Source of the DNA: Bacilli bacterium
Lineage (GTDB): Bacteria; Bacillota_I; Bacilli_A; RF39; UBA660
NCBI GenBank assembly: GCA_017626405.1
Contig: JAGAIS010000001.1
Coordinates: 422,885 to 486,884 of the forward strand
DNA length: 64,000 bases
Reading direction: 5' to 3'
The notes under the pieces were generated by a model, which did no database searches, was not told the DNA's origin, and worked only from the letters and a program-made list of their open reading frames with translations. Position 1 is the first letter of the stretch. Each line of letters starts with the position of its first letter. Of this stretch, positions 33,223 to 42,342 are shown piece by piece. The position numbers and the translations under genes are program-made.

Positions 33223-36045
33223 ATGGAATATAATTTTAAGAAGATAGAAAAAAAGTGGCAAAATTATTGGGAAGAGAATCAAACATTTAAAACTGATATT
33301 TGGGATTTTTCAAAGCCTAAATATTATGCATTAGATATGTTTCCTTATCCATCAGGAGTAGGATTACATGCTGGACATCCTGAAGGTTATACAGCAACTG
33401 ATATTATTTCTCGTATGAAGAGAATGCAAGGATTTAATGTATTGCATCCGATGGGATATGATTCTTTTGGTTTACCTGCTGAACAATATGCAGTTCAAAC
33501 GGGAAATCATCCGAGTAAATTTACTAATGAGAATATTGAAACATTTACTAAACAATTGAAAGAATTGGGATTCGATTATGATTGGAATAGATGTATTGCA
33601 ACATCAGATCCAGCATATTATAAATGGACTCAATGGATTTTTAAGAATCTATATGAAGATGGATATGCTAAGTATGTAGATATGCCAGTTAACTGGTGTG
33701 AGGAACTTGGTACAGTTTTATCTAATGATGAAGTAATCGATGGTAAAAGTGAACGTGGAGGATATCCAGTTATTAGAAAGAATATGCGTCAATTGTGTAT
33801 TGATCAAGCTGCATTTGCTGAAAAATTACTTGACGGACTTGAGTGTATTGATTGGCCAGAATCGACAAAAGAAATTCAAAGAAATTGGATTGGAAAATCA
33901 ATTGGAGCTCATGTTGATTTTAAAGTTGATGGATATGAAGATAAATTTACTGTATTTACGACAAGATGTGATACACTTTTTGGTGCAACTTATTGTGTAT
34001 TAGCGCCAGAACATGATCTTGTTGATAAGATAACAACTGATGAAATGCGAAGTGAAGTTGAGGCCTATAAGGCAGCATGTGCTTTAAAGAATGATATGGA
34101 GAGAACTGAACTTAATAAAGATAAGACTGGTGTATTTATTGGTGCTTATGCTATCAACCCAGTAAATGATGCGCGTATTCCAATCTATATCAGCGATTAT
34201 GTTTTAGCAAGTTATGGAACAGGAGCAATTATGGCAGTTCCTGCTCATGACGATAGAGATTATGAATTTGCTACTAAATTTAATATTCCAATCATTCAAG
34301 TATTAGAGGAAGTTACTGGTACACCACATGAGGGAGAAGAAACTAAAACTTCGATTGTTGCAATTGTCTATGATGAAGAAAAGCAAAAATATTTAACTAT
34401 CAATTGGGGAAGTAATGGGGGAAGATTATTCATCGGTGGATCACGTAGGGATTGTGAAACTCCACTTGAATGTGCCCTAAGAGAAATCGAAGAGGAAACA
34501 GGTTATATTGACTTAGAATTTGTTCGTGAACTTCCAAGAATAAATCATCATTATTATGCTTACAATAAAGATAAATACTTCAATATTGATTGTACTGGTT
34601 TACTATTTAAACTTAAGAGTGATAAAAAAACACATCAAAATCTTGACGATGATGAAAACTTTAGCGTTGAATGGGTTGATGAAGATGTAATCATTAATGA
34701 AGTAAAAGATGAACTACACAAGAAGACTTATGAATATTCTAAGAATCAAGCTGCTATGACAGGTGATGGAATTCACATCAATTCTGAATGGTTAAATGGT
34801 TTAAATAAGATGGATGCTATCGATAAAATGATCGATTGGTTAGAAAGTCATAATGCTGGTAGTAAAAAGGTTAACTACAAGATGCGTGAATGGATCTTTG
34901 CTCGTCAAAGATATTGGGGCGAACCAGTTCCAATTGTTCATATGGATAATAATGAAACACATACATTAAGTGATGAAGAATTACCATTAGTTTTACCTGA
35001 ACTAGATGATTATCGCGGTCACAATGGAAAGGCTCCTCTAGAGAATGCTATAGAGTGGAAAAACTATAATAAAGATGGAATTAAAGGCGTTAGAGAAACT
35101 TCAACGATGCCAGGAAGTGCTGGATCTAGTTGGTATTTCCTAAGATATATCGATCCTGATAATACGGAAGAGTTTGCTAATCAAGAATTGCTTAAACATT
35201 GGATGCCTGTTGATTTGTATGTCGGAGGACCAGAACATGCTGTTGGACATTTAATGTATTCGAGAATTTGGAATCATTATCTATTTGATAAGGGATTAAG
35301 TCCAGTAGAAGAACCATTCAAAAAACTTGTACACCAAGGAATGATTTTAGGAGAAAACGGAATTAAGATGGGTAAAAGATTCCCTAAATATGTCGTTAAT
35401 CCATCAGATATCGTTCGTGACTATGGGGCAGATACTTTAAGACTTTATGAAATGTTTATGGGACCACTTGAAGCTTCTAAACCTTGGAGTTCATCGGGAG
35501 TTGAGGGAGCTAAGAAGTTCTTAGATCGAATTTGGCGTCTATATACAGAAGAGAATAAAATAACTGATGAAGATAATAAGAACTTAGAGAAAATCTATCA
35601 TGCAACTGTTAAAAAGGTTACTAATGATTTTGAATCTCTTTCATTTAATACGGCAATTAGTCAATTGATGGTATTTATAAATGCTGTTTATAAAGAAGAT
35701 AAATTCCCTAGAGTTTATGCTGAAGGATTTATAAAACTATTAAATCCAATTGCTCCTCATATTACAGAAGAGTTATGGAATACTGTCTTAGGACATGATG
35801 ATACTATTGCGTTCGAGTCTTGGCCAGAATATGATGAAGCAAAGACAATAGATGATGAAATTACTATTGGAGTTCAAATTAATGGAAAACTTAGAGGAAC
35901 AATAACAGTAAGTCTAGATGAATCAGAAGAAAGAATAAAAGAAATTGCTTTAAATGAAGAAAATGTCAAACGACATTTAGAGGATAAAGAAGTAGTAAAA
36001 GTAATCGTTATTAAAGGTAAAATAGTAAATATCGTCGTTAAATAA
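33223..36045 (+). CDS. leuS: Leucyl-tRNA synthetase with inserted Nudix domain
   Basis: The 940-residue protein is a bacterial LeuRS: '[18 protein letters not shown]' (HIGH element), '[12 protein letters not shown]' and '[15 protein letters not shown]' of the CP1 editing domain, '[11 protein letters not shown]'. Between editing-domain residues about 367 and 507 sits an insertion carrying a complete Nudix box (34435-34506: GG, five residues, E, seven residues, REIEEETGY). Ordinary LeuRS has about 30 residues at this place. The KMSKS motif is KMGKR near residue 715; both Lys remain. The ATG at 33223 follows AAAGGTTGG. Editing and synthetic domains both look intact, so the Nudix part is an addition. 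Confidence 0.95.
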   Translation: MEYNFKKIEKKWQNYWEENQTFKTDIWDFSKPKYYALDMFPYPSGVGLHAGHPEGYTATDIISRMKRMQGFNVLHPMGYDSFGLPAEQYAVQTGNHPSKFTNENIETFTKQLKELGFDYDWNRCIATSDPAYYKWTQWIFKNLYEDGYAKYVDMPVNWCEELGTVLSNDEVIDGKSERGGYPVIRKNMRQLCIDQAAFAEKLLDGLECIDWPESTKEIQRNWIGKSIGAHVDFKVDGYEDKFTVFTTRCDTLFGATYCVLAPEHDLVDKITTDEMRSEVEAYKAACALKNDMERTELNKDKTGVFIGAYAINPVNDARIPIYISDYVLASYGTGAIMAVPAHDDRDYEFATKFNIPIIQVLEEVTGTPHEGEETKTSIVAIVYDEEKQKYLTINWGSNGGRLFIGGSRRDCETPLECALREIEEETGYIDLEFVRELPRINHHYYAYNKDKYFNIDCTGLLFKLKSDKKTHQNLDDDENFSVEWVDEDVIINEVKDELHKKTYEYSKNQAAMTGDGIHINSEWLNGLNKMDAIDKMIDWLESHNAGSKKVNYKMREWIFARQRYWGEPVPIVHMDNNETHTLSDEELPLVLPELDDYRGHNGKAPLENAIEWKNYNKDGIKGVRETSTMPGSAGSSWYFLRYIDPDNTEEFANQELLKHWMPVDLYVGGPEHAVGHLMYSRIWNHYLFDKGLSPVEEPFKKLVHQGMILGENGIKMGKRFPKYVVNPSDIVRDYGADTLRLYEMFMGPLEASKPWSSSGVEGAKKFLDRIWRLYTEENKITDEDNKNLEKIYHATVKKVTNDFESLSFNTAISQLMVFINAVYKEDKFPRVYAEGFIKLLNPIAPHITEELWNTVLGHDDTIAFESWPEYDEAKTIDDEITIGVQINGKLRGTITVSLDESEERIKEIALNEENVKRHLEDKEVVKVIVIKGKIVNIVVK

Positions 36046-36069
36046 AAAGGAGAAATTCTCCTTTTTTTG
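36044..36069 (+). terminator. Rho-independent terminator after leuS
   Basis: AAAAAGGAGAA / TTCTCCTTTTT stem with T tract, overlapping the stop codon. Confidence 0.85.
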
Positions 36070-36119
36070 TGTTTTTGGCAATTTATGGTATAATATGCGG
36101 AAATTAAGGGGGATTTAAA

Positions 36120-37172
36120 GTGTTAACTTACAGCGAAAAAGAAAAATTAAAATTGGAGATTAACAAAACTTTGTCAATAATGGACAATGATAGTATACAA
36201 AAATTTTTATTTGATAGTATTGCTCATAAAAGTGGATTTGATGAAGGTTTATCGTGTGGTCCATTATACTTATTTGCTACGGAAGATATGCGTACTTATT
36301 ATAAAGAATTTGATCATCCTGAGACATTTTTAACTATTGGAGCAAGTGGAGATCAATTACTAAATGCTATATTATTGGGCGCTAAAAGAATTGATGTTTT
36401 TGATTCAAATCCGCTTTCAAAAAGAGGATGTGCACTAAAGATAGAAGCTTTTAAATCACTTACAAAAAAAGATTTTATGAAGTATTATCGAAGGTTTTCT
36501 GCTGGCATATTTAACAGATTTTCATCTAATTTAAGTGAGCAGGATTCGATATTTTGGAATTCTTTATATGACATAAAGGATGGAGAAGATATTGCTCGCG
36601 ATTTATTTGTATACAAGAGATTAGAACCTGAACTAATTAAAAAAATAAATCCATATTTAGATGATGAAAACTATGAGAAGTTAAAGAGTATGATAGATGG
36701 TGTTGAAATTAATTATATTGATGCTCCTCTTTATTCATTACCTATTCATTTGGGAAATAGATTATATGATGGTATTACTTTATCTAACATATATGAATAC
36801 TTAGTATTTGGTGAGAATGTTAATGAAAAAGAAGTAAATGTCTTTTATGAATTTATAATGGGAGAAATATATTCTCGTTTAACTAAGGGTGGTAAAGCAA
36901 TGATTGCGTATTTATATGCATTTAATGACGATATTAAAGCTTATGTTGATAAATTGTTTGAGGAACATCCTGACAAATTTTTACCTTCGGGAGCAATACG
37001 TTTTGAAGATATGGCTTTTTATCTACAAGGGTTGACTTCTCAAAATAGATCATATTCATTACTTTATGATAGATTTAAAGATGAAAATATAGAAAAAATT
37101 CAAACTGAACATGTTGAGTATGGACAGAGCATTGATATGTCTCATGATGTTGCTATGTTGTTAAAGAAATAG
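36120..37172 (+). CDS. DUF3419-like SAM-binding protein
   Basis: The 350-residue protein has 'LTIGASGDQLLNAILLGAK' followed by 'IDVFDSNPL', a nucleotide/SAM-binding Rossmann motif in the form seen in DUF3419 (BtaA-like) proteins. 'YEFIMGEIYSRLTKGGKAMIAY' is the later strand. BtaA proteins transfer an aminocarboxypropyl group, but this protein is only distantly similar and the function is open. It starts with GTG at 36120, preceded by AAGGGGGA. A terminator follows. It is not obviously linked to its neighbours. Confidence 0.7.
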   Translation: MLTYSEKEKLKLEINKTLSIMDNDSIQKFLFDSIAHKSGFDEGLSCGPLYLFATEDMRTYYKEFDHPETFLTIGASGDQLLNAILLGAKRIDVFDSNPLSKRGCALKIEAFKSLTKKDFMKYYRRFSAGIFNRFSSNLSEQDSIFWNSLYDIKDGEDIARDLFVYKRLEPELIKKINPYLDDENYEKLKSMIDGVEINYIDAPLYSLPIHLGNRLYDGITLSNIYEYLVFGENVNEKEVNVFYEFIMGEIYSRLTKGGKAMIAYLYAFNDDIKAYVDKLFEEHPDKFLPSGAIRFEDMAFYLQGLTSQNRSYSLLYDRFKDENIEKIQTEHVEYGQSIDMSHDVAMLLKK

Positions 37173-37193
37173 ATAAAACTATTTCTTTTTTTT
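37163..37193 (+). terminator. Rho-independent terminator
   Basis: The stem AAGAAATAG / CTATTTCTT overlaps the stop codon and ends in a run of nine T. Confidence 0.85.
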
Positions 37194-37239
37194 TAAACAT
37201 TTTTATATTTATGCATATACTTTATTAGGAGTGATTCGT

Positions 37240-37746
37240 GTGGCTTATTATAAGGAAATTGTTACAAAGACAGTTATAGGTAAGGGAAAAAAGACGATAA
37301 GAGCGGTAAATGTTGCTTCCTTAAATGGGAGTATCGATAATGTTTTAGGTTGTTGGGTTATCAACCATAGATTCAAGGGATTCATTAAAGACGGTGTGAT
37401 ATATTTATCTGGAAGCTATGATGTTAATATTTGGTATTCTTATGATAATAATAGTAAGACTAATGTTATGATAAATAATTATTCTTATGAAGAACCGATG
37501 AATGTTAGAATCAATGATAATTCTAGTATTTCAAATGATTCAGAAATCATTGTTAGGGCGTTAAATCAACCTAGTGTCACTAATGTCGAAATCGATGGTA
37601 GTGAAATTAAGATTAATATTGAGAGTGAAATGGGAGTAGAAGTTATTGGGGATTCAGTTGTAAGAGTTTCAACAACTGATGATTATGACGATTATGAAGA
37701 GATAATTGATGAAGACATTAATGTAAGCGATGATTATTTAAAGTAA
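37240..37746 (+). CDS. cotE: Outer spore-coat morphogenetic protein CotE
   Basis: The 168-residue protein matches CotE along its length: 'YYKEIVTKTVIGKGKK' at the start, 'VLGCWVINHRFKG' near residue 35, 'GSYDVNIWYSYDNNSKT' near 60-76, and an acidic C terminus. In Bacillus CotE directs assembly of the outer spore coat and is made in the mother cell. GTG at 37240 is chosen because AGGAGTGA is six bases before it. The upstream region has no sigma-A -10 but has CATATACT (37214-37221), reminiscent of a sigma-E -10 without a well-spaced -35. Its presence points to an endospore-forming ancestor or a living spore former. Confidence 0.9.
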   Translation: MAYYKEIVTKTVIGKGKKTIRAVNVASLNGSIDNVLGCWVINHRFKGFIKDGVIYLSGSYDVNIWYSYDNNSKTNVMINNYSYEEPMNVRINDNSSISNDSEIIVRALNQPSVTNVEIDGSEIKINIESEMGVEVIGDSVVRVSTTDDYDDYEEIIDEDINVSDDYLK

Positions 37747-37754
37747 TGAGGAAT

Positions 37755-37783
37755 TTGACAAAACTCGGATAAATGGTTATAAT
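37755..37783 (+). promoter_or_regulatory. Sigma-A promoter
   Basis: TTGACA (37755-37760), a 17-base spacer and TATAAT (37778-37783): full consensus, upstream of the 154-residue protein. Confidence 0.9.
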
Positions 37784-37807
37784 AGTTTAGCAGAAGAGGG
37801 GGATATT

Positions 37808-38272
37808 ATGAGAGATGTACATGATGATAACTATTATAAAATATACAATGGATCTGTAAAAGTAGATGGAAAATTGGAAAATTTCGGTTTATTAACTTTT
37901 TATGATAATGAGACAAAGAGATATATTGATAAAGAAGTAAAATTAAATGATTCTACACTTCTTGATTTAATTAAGGGTAAGTTGCCAGATATGGTAAGTG
38001 TAGTATTGTATAGTAGAGGAATAGGATTAGTAGATGATTTCGAAATCTATGGAAAGCCAGTTAATGTTGGTCGAACAATTTACTTTGGCAAAATGGTGAA
38101 CGTTGCTGATTATAACTTAGTAAATCCAACACCTTTATTCTTACCATTAGATAGAAAAGTTTGTATGCTTGATTGTGGGGAAGTTTTAATAGATATTGAG
38201 CCTAATAGTGATACTTCGGACAATGTATTAAAACAATTTGATAAGCAGTCTTCTAGACTTCAAAGATTATAA
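37808..38272 (+). CDS. Hypothetical protein, 154 residues
   Basis: I do not recognise this protein. It is soluble and probably beta-rich, without membrane segments ('VSVVLYSRGIGLVDDFEIYG', 'VNVGRTIYFGKMV'). It follows a perfect-consensus vegetative promoter and AGAGGGGG, so it is likely to be well expressed. It lies after cotE but has its own promoter, which argues against a dedicated spore-coat role. A terminator follows. Confidence 0.7.
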   Translation: MRDVHDDNYYKIYNGSVKVDGKLENFGLLTFYDNETKRYIDKEVKLNDSTLLDLIKGKLPDMVSVVLYSRGIGLVDDFEIYGKPVNVGRTIYFGKMVNVADYNLVNPTPLFLPLDRKVCMLDCGEVLIDIEPNSDTSDNVLKQFDKQSSRLQRL

Positions 38273-38280
38273 CTAAGAGT

Positions 38281-38310
38281 AGCAAGTCTTAAAATAAGAT
38301 TTGCTTTTTT
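38281..38310 (+). terminator. Rho-independent terminator
   Basis: The stem AGCAAGTCTT / AAGATTTGCT is followed by T6. Confidence 0.75.
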
Positions 38311-38382
38311 AATTGAATAATAATAATTATTATGCTATAATTATTTCACTGATGTGCGCTTTATATAAAAAGGAAGATTGAT

Positions 38383-40017
38383 ATGAGTAAAATAAGAATA
38401 TTTGGGCTTGGAGGCCTAAATGAAAGTGGAAAAAACACTTATGTTGTTGAAGTAGATGAAAAGATATTTGTCCTTGATTGTGGACTTAAATATGCTACGG
38501 ATTCAATGTATGGCATAGATTATATCTTGCCAAATTATAGTTATTTAATAGAAAATAAGAATAGAATTGTTGGAGTATTTATTACGCATGCTCATTTAGA
38601 ACAAATGGGTGGTGTAATGGATTTATTAAGTGAAATACCAGAACTTAAAGTTTATGCGACTAAATATACAAAAGAATATCTTATATTAGAAGGTATAAAT
38701 GAAAAAAATATAATAGAGATAAAGGCACATAAGAAGATATCTTTTGGCAATGTTTCAGTATTTCCAATTAATGTTTCTCATTCTGTTCCCGATGCTGTAA
38801 TGTATGTTATTAATACTAATGATGGAGCAATATGTTATACGGGAGATTTTATAATTGATCCAACTATGGGTGGTGCTTATGCTATGGATTTGGGAAAAAT
38901 TGCCTATGTTGGAAAACAGGGAGTTCTTTGTCTTCTAAGTGAATCGTCATTTTCTGAACACTTTGGGCATACTAGTCCTAACCATCGTTTGACAAGTTGG
39001 TTTAAGGATACAATGAACCATAATGATGGAAGATTAATTATTTCTGTGCTTCCAGTTCACTTACATACTATTCAGGAAATCTTTAATGCATCTGTTAATA
39101 TGCATAGAAAAATAGTAATAATGGGCAAAAAGTTGCAAAATATCGTTAATATGTCGATAAAACTTGGATATTTGAATGTTAATCCAAATACAATTGGCGA
39201 TTTAAATGATATTGAAGATAAGCGAACTATACTCTTAGTATGTGATGATCGCGAGAAACCTTATGCAACAGTCGATAAAATTGTTCATGGAGCTGATAAG
39301 TTCATACATTTAAAACAGACTGATACAGTTGTGTTTGCTGAACCTACATATGATGCTGTTGAAAAAGCACTTGTTCATATTCAAGATGAAATTGCAACAT
39401 TTGGTGCCAATAGTATTACTATTCCAAAGAATAAGACAATTCTCCATCATGCTTCATCAGAAGATTTGATGATTATGTTGAATCTCGTTAAACCTAAATA
39501 CTATATGCCTGTTAAGGGTGAATATAGGCTTATGGTTAACAATGCTAATTTGGCAACAACTCTTGGTATGAAACCGGAGAATCTACTTCTTAAACAAAAC
39601 GGAGATATCGTAACATTTATCGATGGAAAGTTACAAGATAATTTTGAATCGATGGTTGTCGATGATGTATTAATCGATGGTAAATCCAGTGATGATGTAG
39701 GTGAACTAGTAATTAAAGATCGTGAGATGCTTGGTGAAAATGGAATTATGTTGATATCGGCAACGTTAGATAAAAAGACTAAGAAAATACTTGCTGATCC
39801 TGAAATTACTACGAGAGGATTTATCTATGTTAAGGATTCTCTTGAGATGATTGAAGAGATTAAGAGAATATCTATAGAAATAATTGAAAATAATACAACT
39901 CCTAATTATGTAGATTATAATAAAATTAAAAATGAGATAAGAGAAGAATTAAGCAAATATTTCTATCATGAAACTGAATGTAAGCCAATGATAATTGCTG
40001 TTATTCAAGAAGTATAA
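38383..40017 (+). CDS. Ribonuclease J-like protein with degenerate metal site
   Basis: The 544-residue protein is a metallo-beta-lactamase/beta-CASP protein of the RNase J type: 'GLGGLNESGKNTYVVE' start, 'HSVPDAV', 'TGDFIIDPT', 'GFIYVKDS' near the C-terminal dimerisation domain. The metal motif HxHxDH is HAHLEQ (His69, His71, Glu73, Gln74), and 'PVHGEY' has become PVKGEY. These changes recall RNase J2, whose own activity is weak and which works with J1. A second, intact RNase J would be expected elsewhere in the genome. GGAAG precedes the ATG. Confidence 0.85.
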   Translation: MSKIRIFGLGGLNESGKNTYVVEVDEKIFVLDCGLKYATDSMYGIDYILPNYSYLIENKNRIVGVFITHAHLEQMGGVMDLLSEIPELKVYATKYTKEYLILEGINEKNIIEIKAHKKISFGNVSVFPINVSHSVPDAVMYVINTNDGAICYTGDFIIDPTMGGAYAMDLGKIAYVGKQGVLCLLSESSFSEHFGHTSPNHRLTSWFKDTMNHNDGRLIISVLPVHLHTIQEIFNASVNMHRKIVIMGKKLQNIVNMSIKLGYLNVNPNTIGDLNDIEDKRTILLVCDDREKPYATVDKIVHGADKFIHLKQTDTVVFAEPTYDAVEKALVHIQDEIATFGANSITIPKNKTILHHASSEDLMIMLNLVKPKYYMPVKGEYRLMVNNANLATTLGMKPENLLLKQNGDIVTFIDGKLQDNFESMVVDDVLIDGKSSDDVGELVIKDREMLGENGIMLISATLDKKTKKILADPEITTRGFIYVKDSLEMIEEIKRISIEIIENNTTPNYVDYNKIKNEIREELSKYFYHETECKPMIIAVIQEV

Positions 40018-40020
40018 AAT

Positions 40021-40043
40021 GATACATTCGTGTATCTTTTTTT
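40021..40043 (+). terminator. Rho-independent terminator
   Basis: GATACA-TTCG-TGTATC hairpin with T7, directly after the RNase J-like gene. Confidence 0.85.
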
Positions 40044-40096
40044 CTTGAATAATGATACAATAAATATTAAAATAAAATTAATAGGATGTGATACTC

Positions 40097-41362
40097 ATGA
40101 ATTTATTGCCGGCAGATACCTATATAGTTGAAAACTCATCTGTTTTAACGGAGATAGAAAGACGAGTAATCATCAATTTGTATGAACCGATAATTGGATC
40201 TAATTCAGTAAGTTTATATCTAACTCTTTGGAGTGACTTGGATAAAATGGAATTAATTAGTTCTAATTATACACATCATCATTTAATGACAATTTTAAAG
40301 AGTGATTTAGACACAATTAAACTTGCAAGAGAATCTTTAGAGGCTGTAGGTTTAATTAAAACTTACGTAAAAGAAAGTGATAATATAAATGAATATATTT
40401 ATGAATTGTTTTCACCACTTTCGGCTTATGAATTTTTAAATCATCCTGTATTAAGTGTATTATTACTAAACAATATTGGAGAAATTGAATTCAACAATAT
40501 AAAGAGATATTATCGAAAGAGGAGTATCCCTAAAGTAGATTATAGGGAGATTACTTCTTCGATGAATGAAACCTTCAAAGTTGTCGAAAGTTCAAAAGTA
40601 ATCGACGATAGCATTAGAAAACTCAATAGATTGGGAATTAATTTGGATAATAATCTAGACTATGATTTAATTGAAGCAAGTATTCCTTCGGGTTTACTCA
40701 ATGCTAAAGCTCTCAATAAGAAGACGAAGGAGTTAATCAATCAACTAGCTTTTGTCTATAATTTAGATTCCATTAAGATGAGTAATATAATTATTGCATC
40801 TATTGATACTGTAGGTTTAATTGATAAAGAAAAATTAAGACAGAATGCAAGAAGTAATTATCAATATAACAACAGTGGAGATTTACCTACACTTATTTAT
40901 AGAACTCAGCCAGCTTACTTGAAGACTCCTAGTGGAGATACTTCAAATAAGGGGAAAATAATATATGCATTTGAGAATACTAGACCTTATGATTTCTTAA
41001 AGCTAAAGAATAAGAATATTGAACCTACGCCGAGAGATTTACATATTCTAGAACACTTAGCAGTTGATTTTATGCTTCCTGCCGGTGTTATTAACGTATT
41101 AGTTGATTATACTCTAAAAGTAAATGATGGAGTATTATCAAAAGGATATCTAGAAACTATTGCATCAGAATTTTCGCGCAAAGGAATAAAGACTGTTCCC
41201 GATGCTATGAATACATTAATTAAAAATAGAAACAAGGTTAAAACGAAGAGTACTAAGAATGTCGTTAAAGAACCAGCTTGGTTAAATTTAAATGTCGCTC
41301 CAGAAAAAATGAGTGATGAAGAAATAGAAGAATTGCAAAATATGTTTGAAGAATTCAGGTGA
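40097..41362 (+). CDS. dnaB: Replication initiation and membrane attachment protein DnaB (Bacilli type)
   Basis: The 421-residue protein has the DnaB/DnaD layout: an N-terminal winged-helix region (about 15-130) with 'IINLYEPIIGSNSVSLYLTL', and a C-terminal DnaD/DnaB domain (about 295-390) with 'PTPRDLHILEHLAVDFMLPAGVINVLVDYTL'. In Bacilli it loads the replicative helicase together with DnaD and DnaI. dnaI follows four bases downstream, the usual Firmicute order. The ATG at 40097 follows AGGATGTGA; an in-frame GTG lies nine bases earlier. Confidence 0.9.
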   Translation: MNLLPADTYIVENSSVLTEIERRVIINLYEPIIGSNSVSLYLTLWSDLDKMELISSNYTHHHLMTILKSDLDTIKLARESLEAVGLIKTYVKESDNINEYIYELFSPLSAYEFLNHPVLSVLLLNNIGEIEFNNIKRYYRKRSIPKVDYREITSSMNETFKVVESSKVIDDSIRKLNRLGINLDNNLDYDLIEASIPSGLLNAKALNKKTKELINQLAFVYNLDSIKMSNIIIASIDTVGLIDKEKLRQNARSNYQYNNSGDLPTLIYRTQPAYLKTPSGDTSNKGKIIYAFENTRPYDFLKLKNKNIEPTPRDLHILEHLAVDFMLPAGVINVLVDYTLKVNDGVLSKGYLETIASEFSRKGIKTVPDAMNTLIKNRNKVKTKSTKNVVKEPAWLNLNVAPEKMSDEEIEELQNMFEEFR

Positions 41363-41366
41363 TTAG

Positions 41367-42269
41367 ATGAAAAATATTAATGAATTGAGCAAAAGTGAAG
41401 CTAGTGAACAGATACTAAAAAAAGAATTTAATAAAGCTTTAAAAGATGAAGAGTTCATAAAATTAGTTAACAAACTTGGAGTTACAGAAGATGTAGCGTC
41501 TAGATATACATCAAAACTTGAAATGACGGTTCAAAATTTAAAAAACTGTAGTAATTGTAAAGCTTTGGAGGAATGCAAAAATTCCGTAAATGGATGTGTA
41601 TTGTATCCTGTCAAAGATGAAAATCTATTGAGATTTGATTATGTTGCCTGCAAATATAAAAAGAAATTCTTGAATGAAGAAAAATTAAAACCTGTTGTAT
41701 TTGAAGAACCTGATGCTATTAGAAACGCGAGAATGGCAGACATTGATTTGAATGATAAGAGAAGAGCACATGTAATCAAATGGGTAAAGAATTTCTATAA
41801 TGAATATAAGACAAATAAACACTTAAAAGGGTGCTATCTACATGGATCTTTTGGTAGTGGAAAATCATATATCCTATCTGCTTTGATTAATGAACTTGCT
41901 AAATCGGGAGCTAAGTGTGTTATTATCTATTATCCATTAATGTTAAGTATATTGAAAGAATCCTTTAATGATGACTTTGATATTAAGATGAATAGTATTA
42001 GAACTGCCGATATTCTTCTTATTGATGATATTGGTGCTGAAACAGTTACAGGATGGAGTAGAGATGAGATACTTGGAACTATTTTGCAATATCGAATGGA
42101 TCAAAATTTACCAACTTTCTTTACTTCAAATTTGACAATTGATGAACTTAAGGTTCATTTATCAAATACAAAAAATACTGTTGATTTTGTCAAAAGTGAG
42201 AGAATTATCGAACGCGTTCGTCAATTAACTGAGGATTTAGAATTAATTAGTGAAAATAAACGTAAATAA
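41367..42269 (+). CDS. dnaI: Primosomal helicase loader DnaI
   Basis: The 300-residue protein has an N-terminal zinc-binding segment (CSNC, C, C, C between about residues 56 and 92) and a C-terminal AAA+ ATPase domain with Walker A 'GSFGSGKS' (about 160), Walker B 'ILLIDDIGAE' and sensor region 'TFFTSNLTIDEL'. DnaI is the helicase loader of Bacilli. It is translationally close to dnaB. A weak hairpin (AAAGTG / CACTTT) follows. Confidence 0.92.
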   Translation: MKNINELSKSEASEQILKKEFNKALKDEEFIKLVNKLGVTEDVASRYTSKLEMTVQNLKNCSNCKALEECKNSVNGCVLYPVKDENLLRFDYVACKYKKKFLNEEKLKPVVFEEPDAIRNARMADIDLNDKRRAHVIKWVKNFYNEYKTNKHLKGCYLHGSFGSGKSYILSALINELAKSGAKCVIIYYPLMLSILKESFNDDFDIKMNSIRTADILLIDDIGAETVTGWSRDEILGTILQYRMDQNLPTFFTSNLTIDELKVHLSNTKNTVDFVKSERIIERVRQLTEDLELISENKRK

Positions 42270-42285
42270 AAAGTGTCAACTAATA

Positions 42286-42314
42286 TTGCACTTTAATACT
42301 TAATACATTATAAT
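42286..42314 (+). promoter_or_regulatory. Sigma-A promoter of the surface protein gene
   Basis: TTGCAC (42286-42291), 17-base spacer, TATAAT (42309-42314). Confidence 0.8.
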
Positions 42315-42342
42315 TTACTTAGAATAAGGGAAGTGTTTTTCG

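Noticed and set aside
37203-37221. Sigma-E promoter before cotE
   Set aside because: CATATACT is acceptable as a -10, but the nearest -35-like sequence is only 11 bases away, too close to call.
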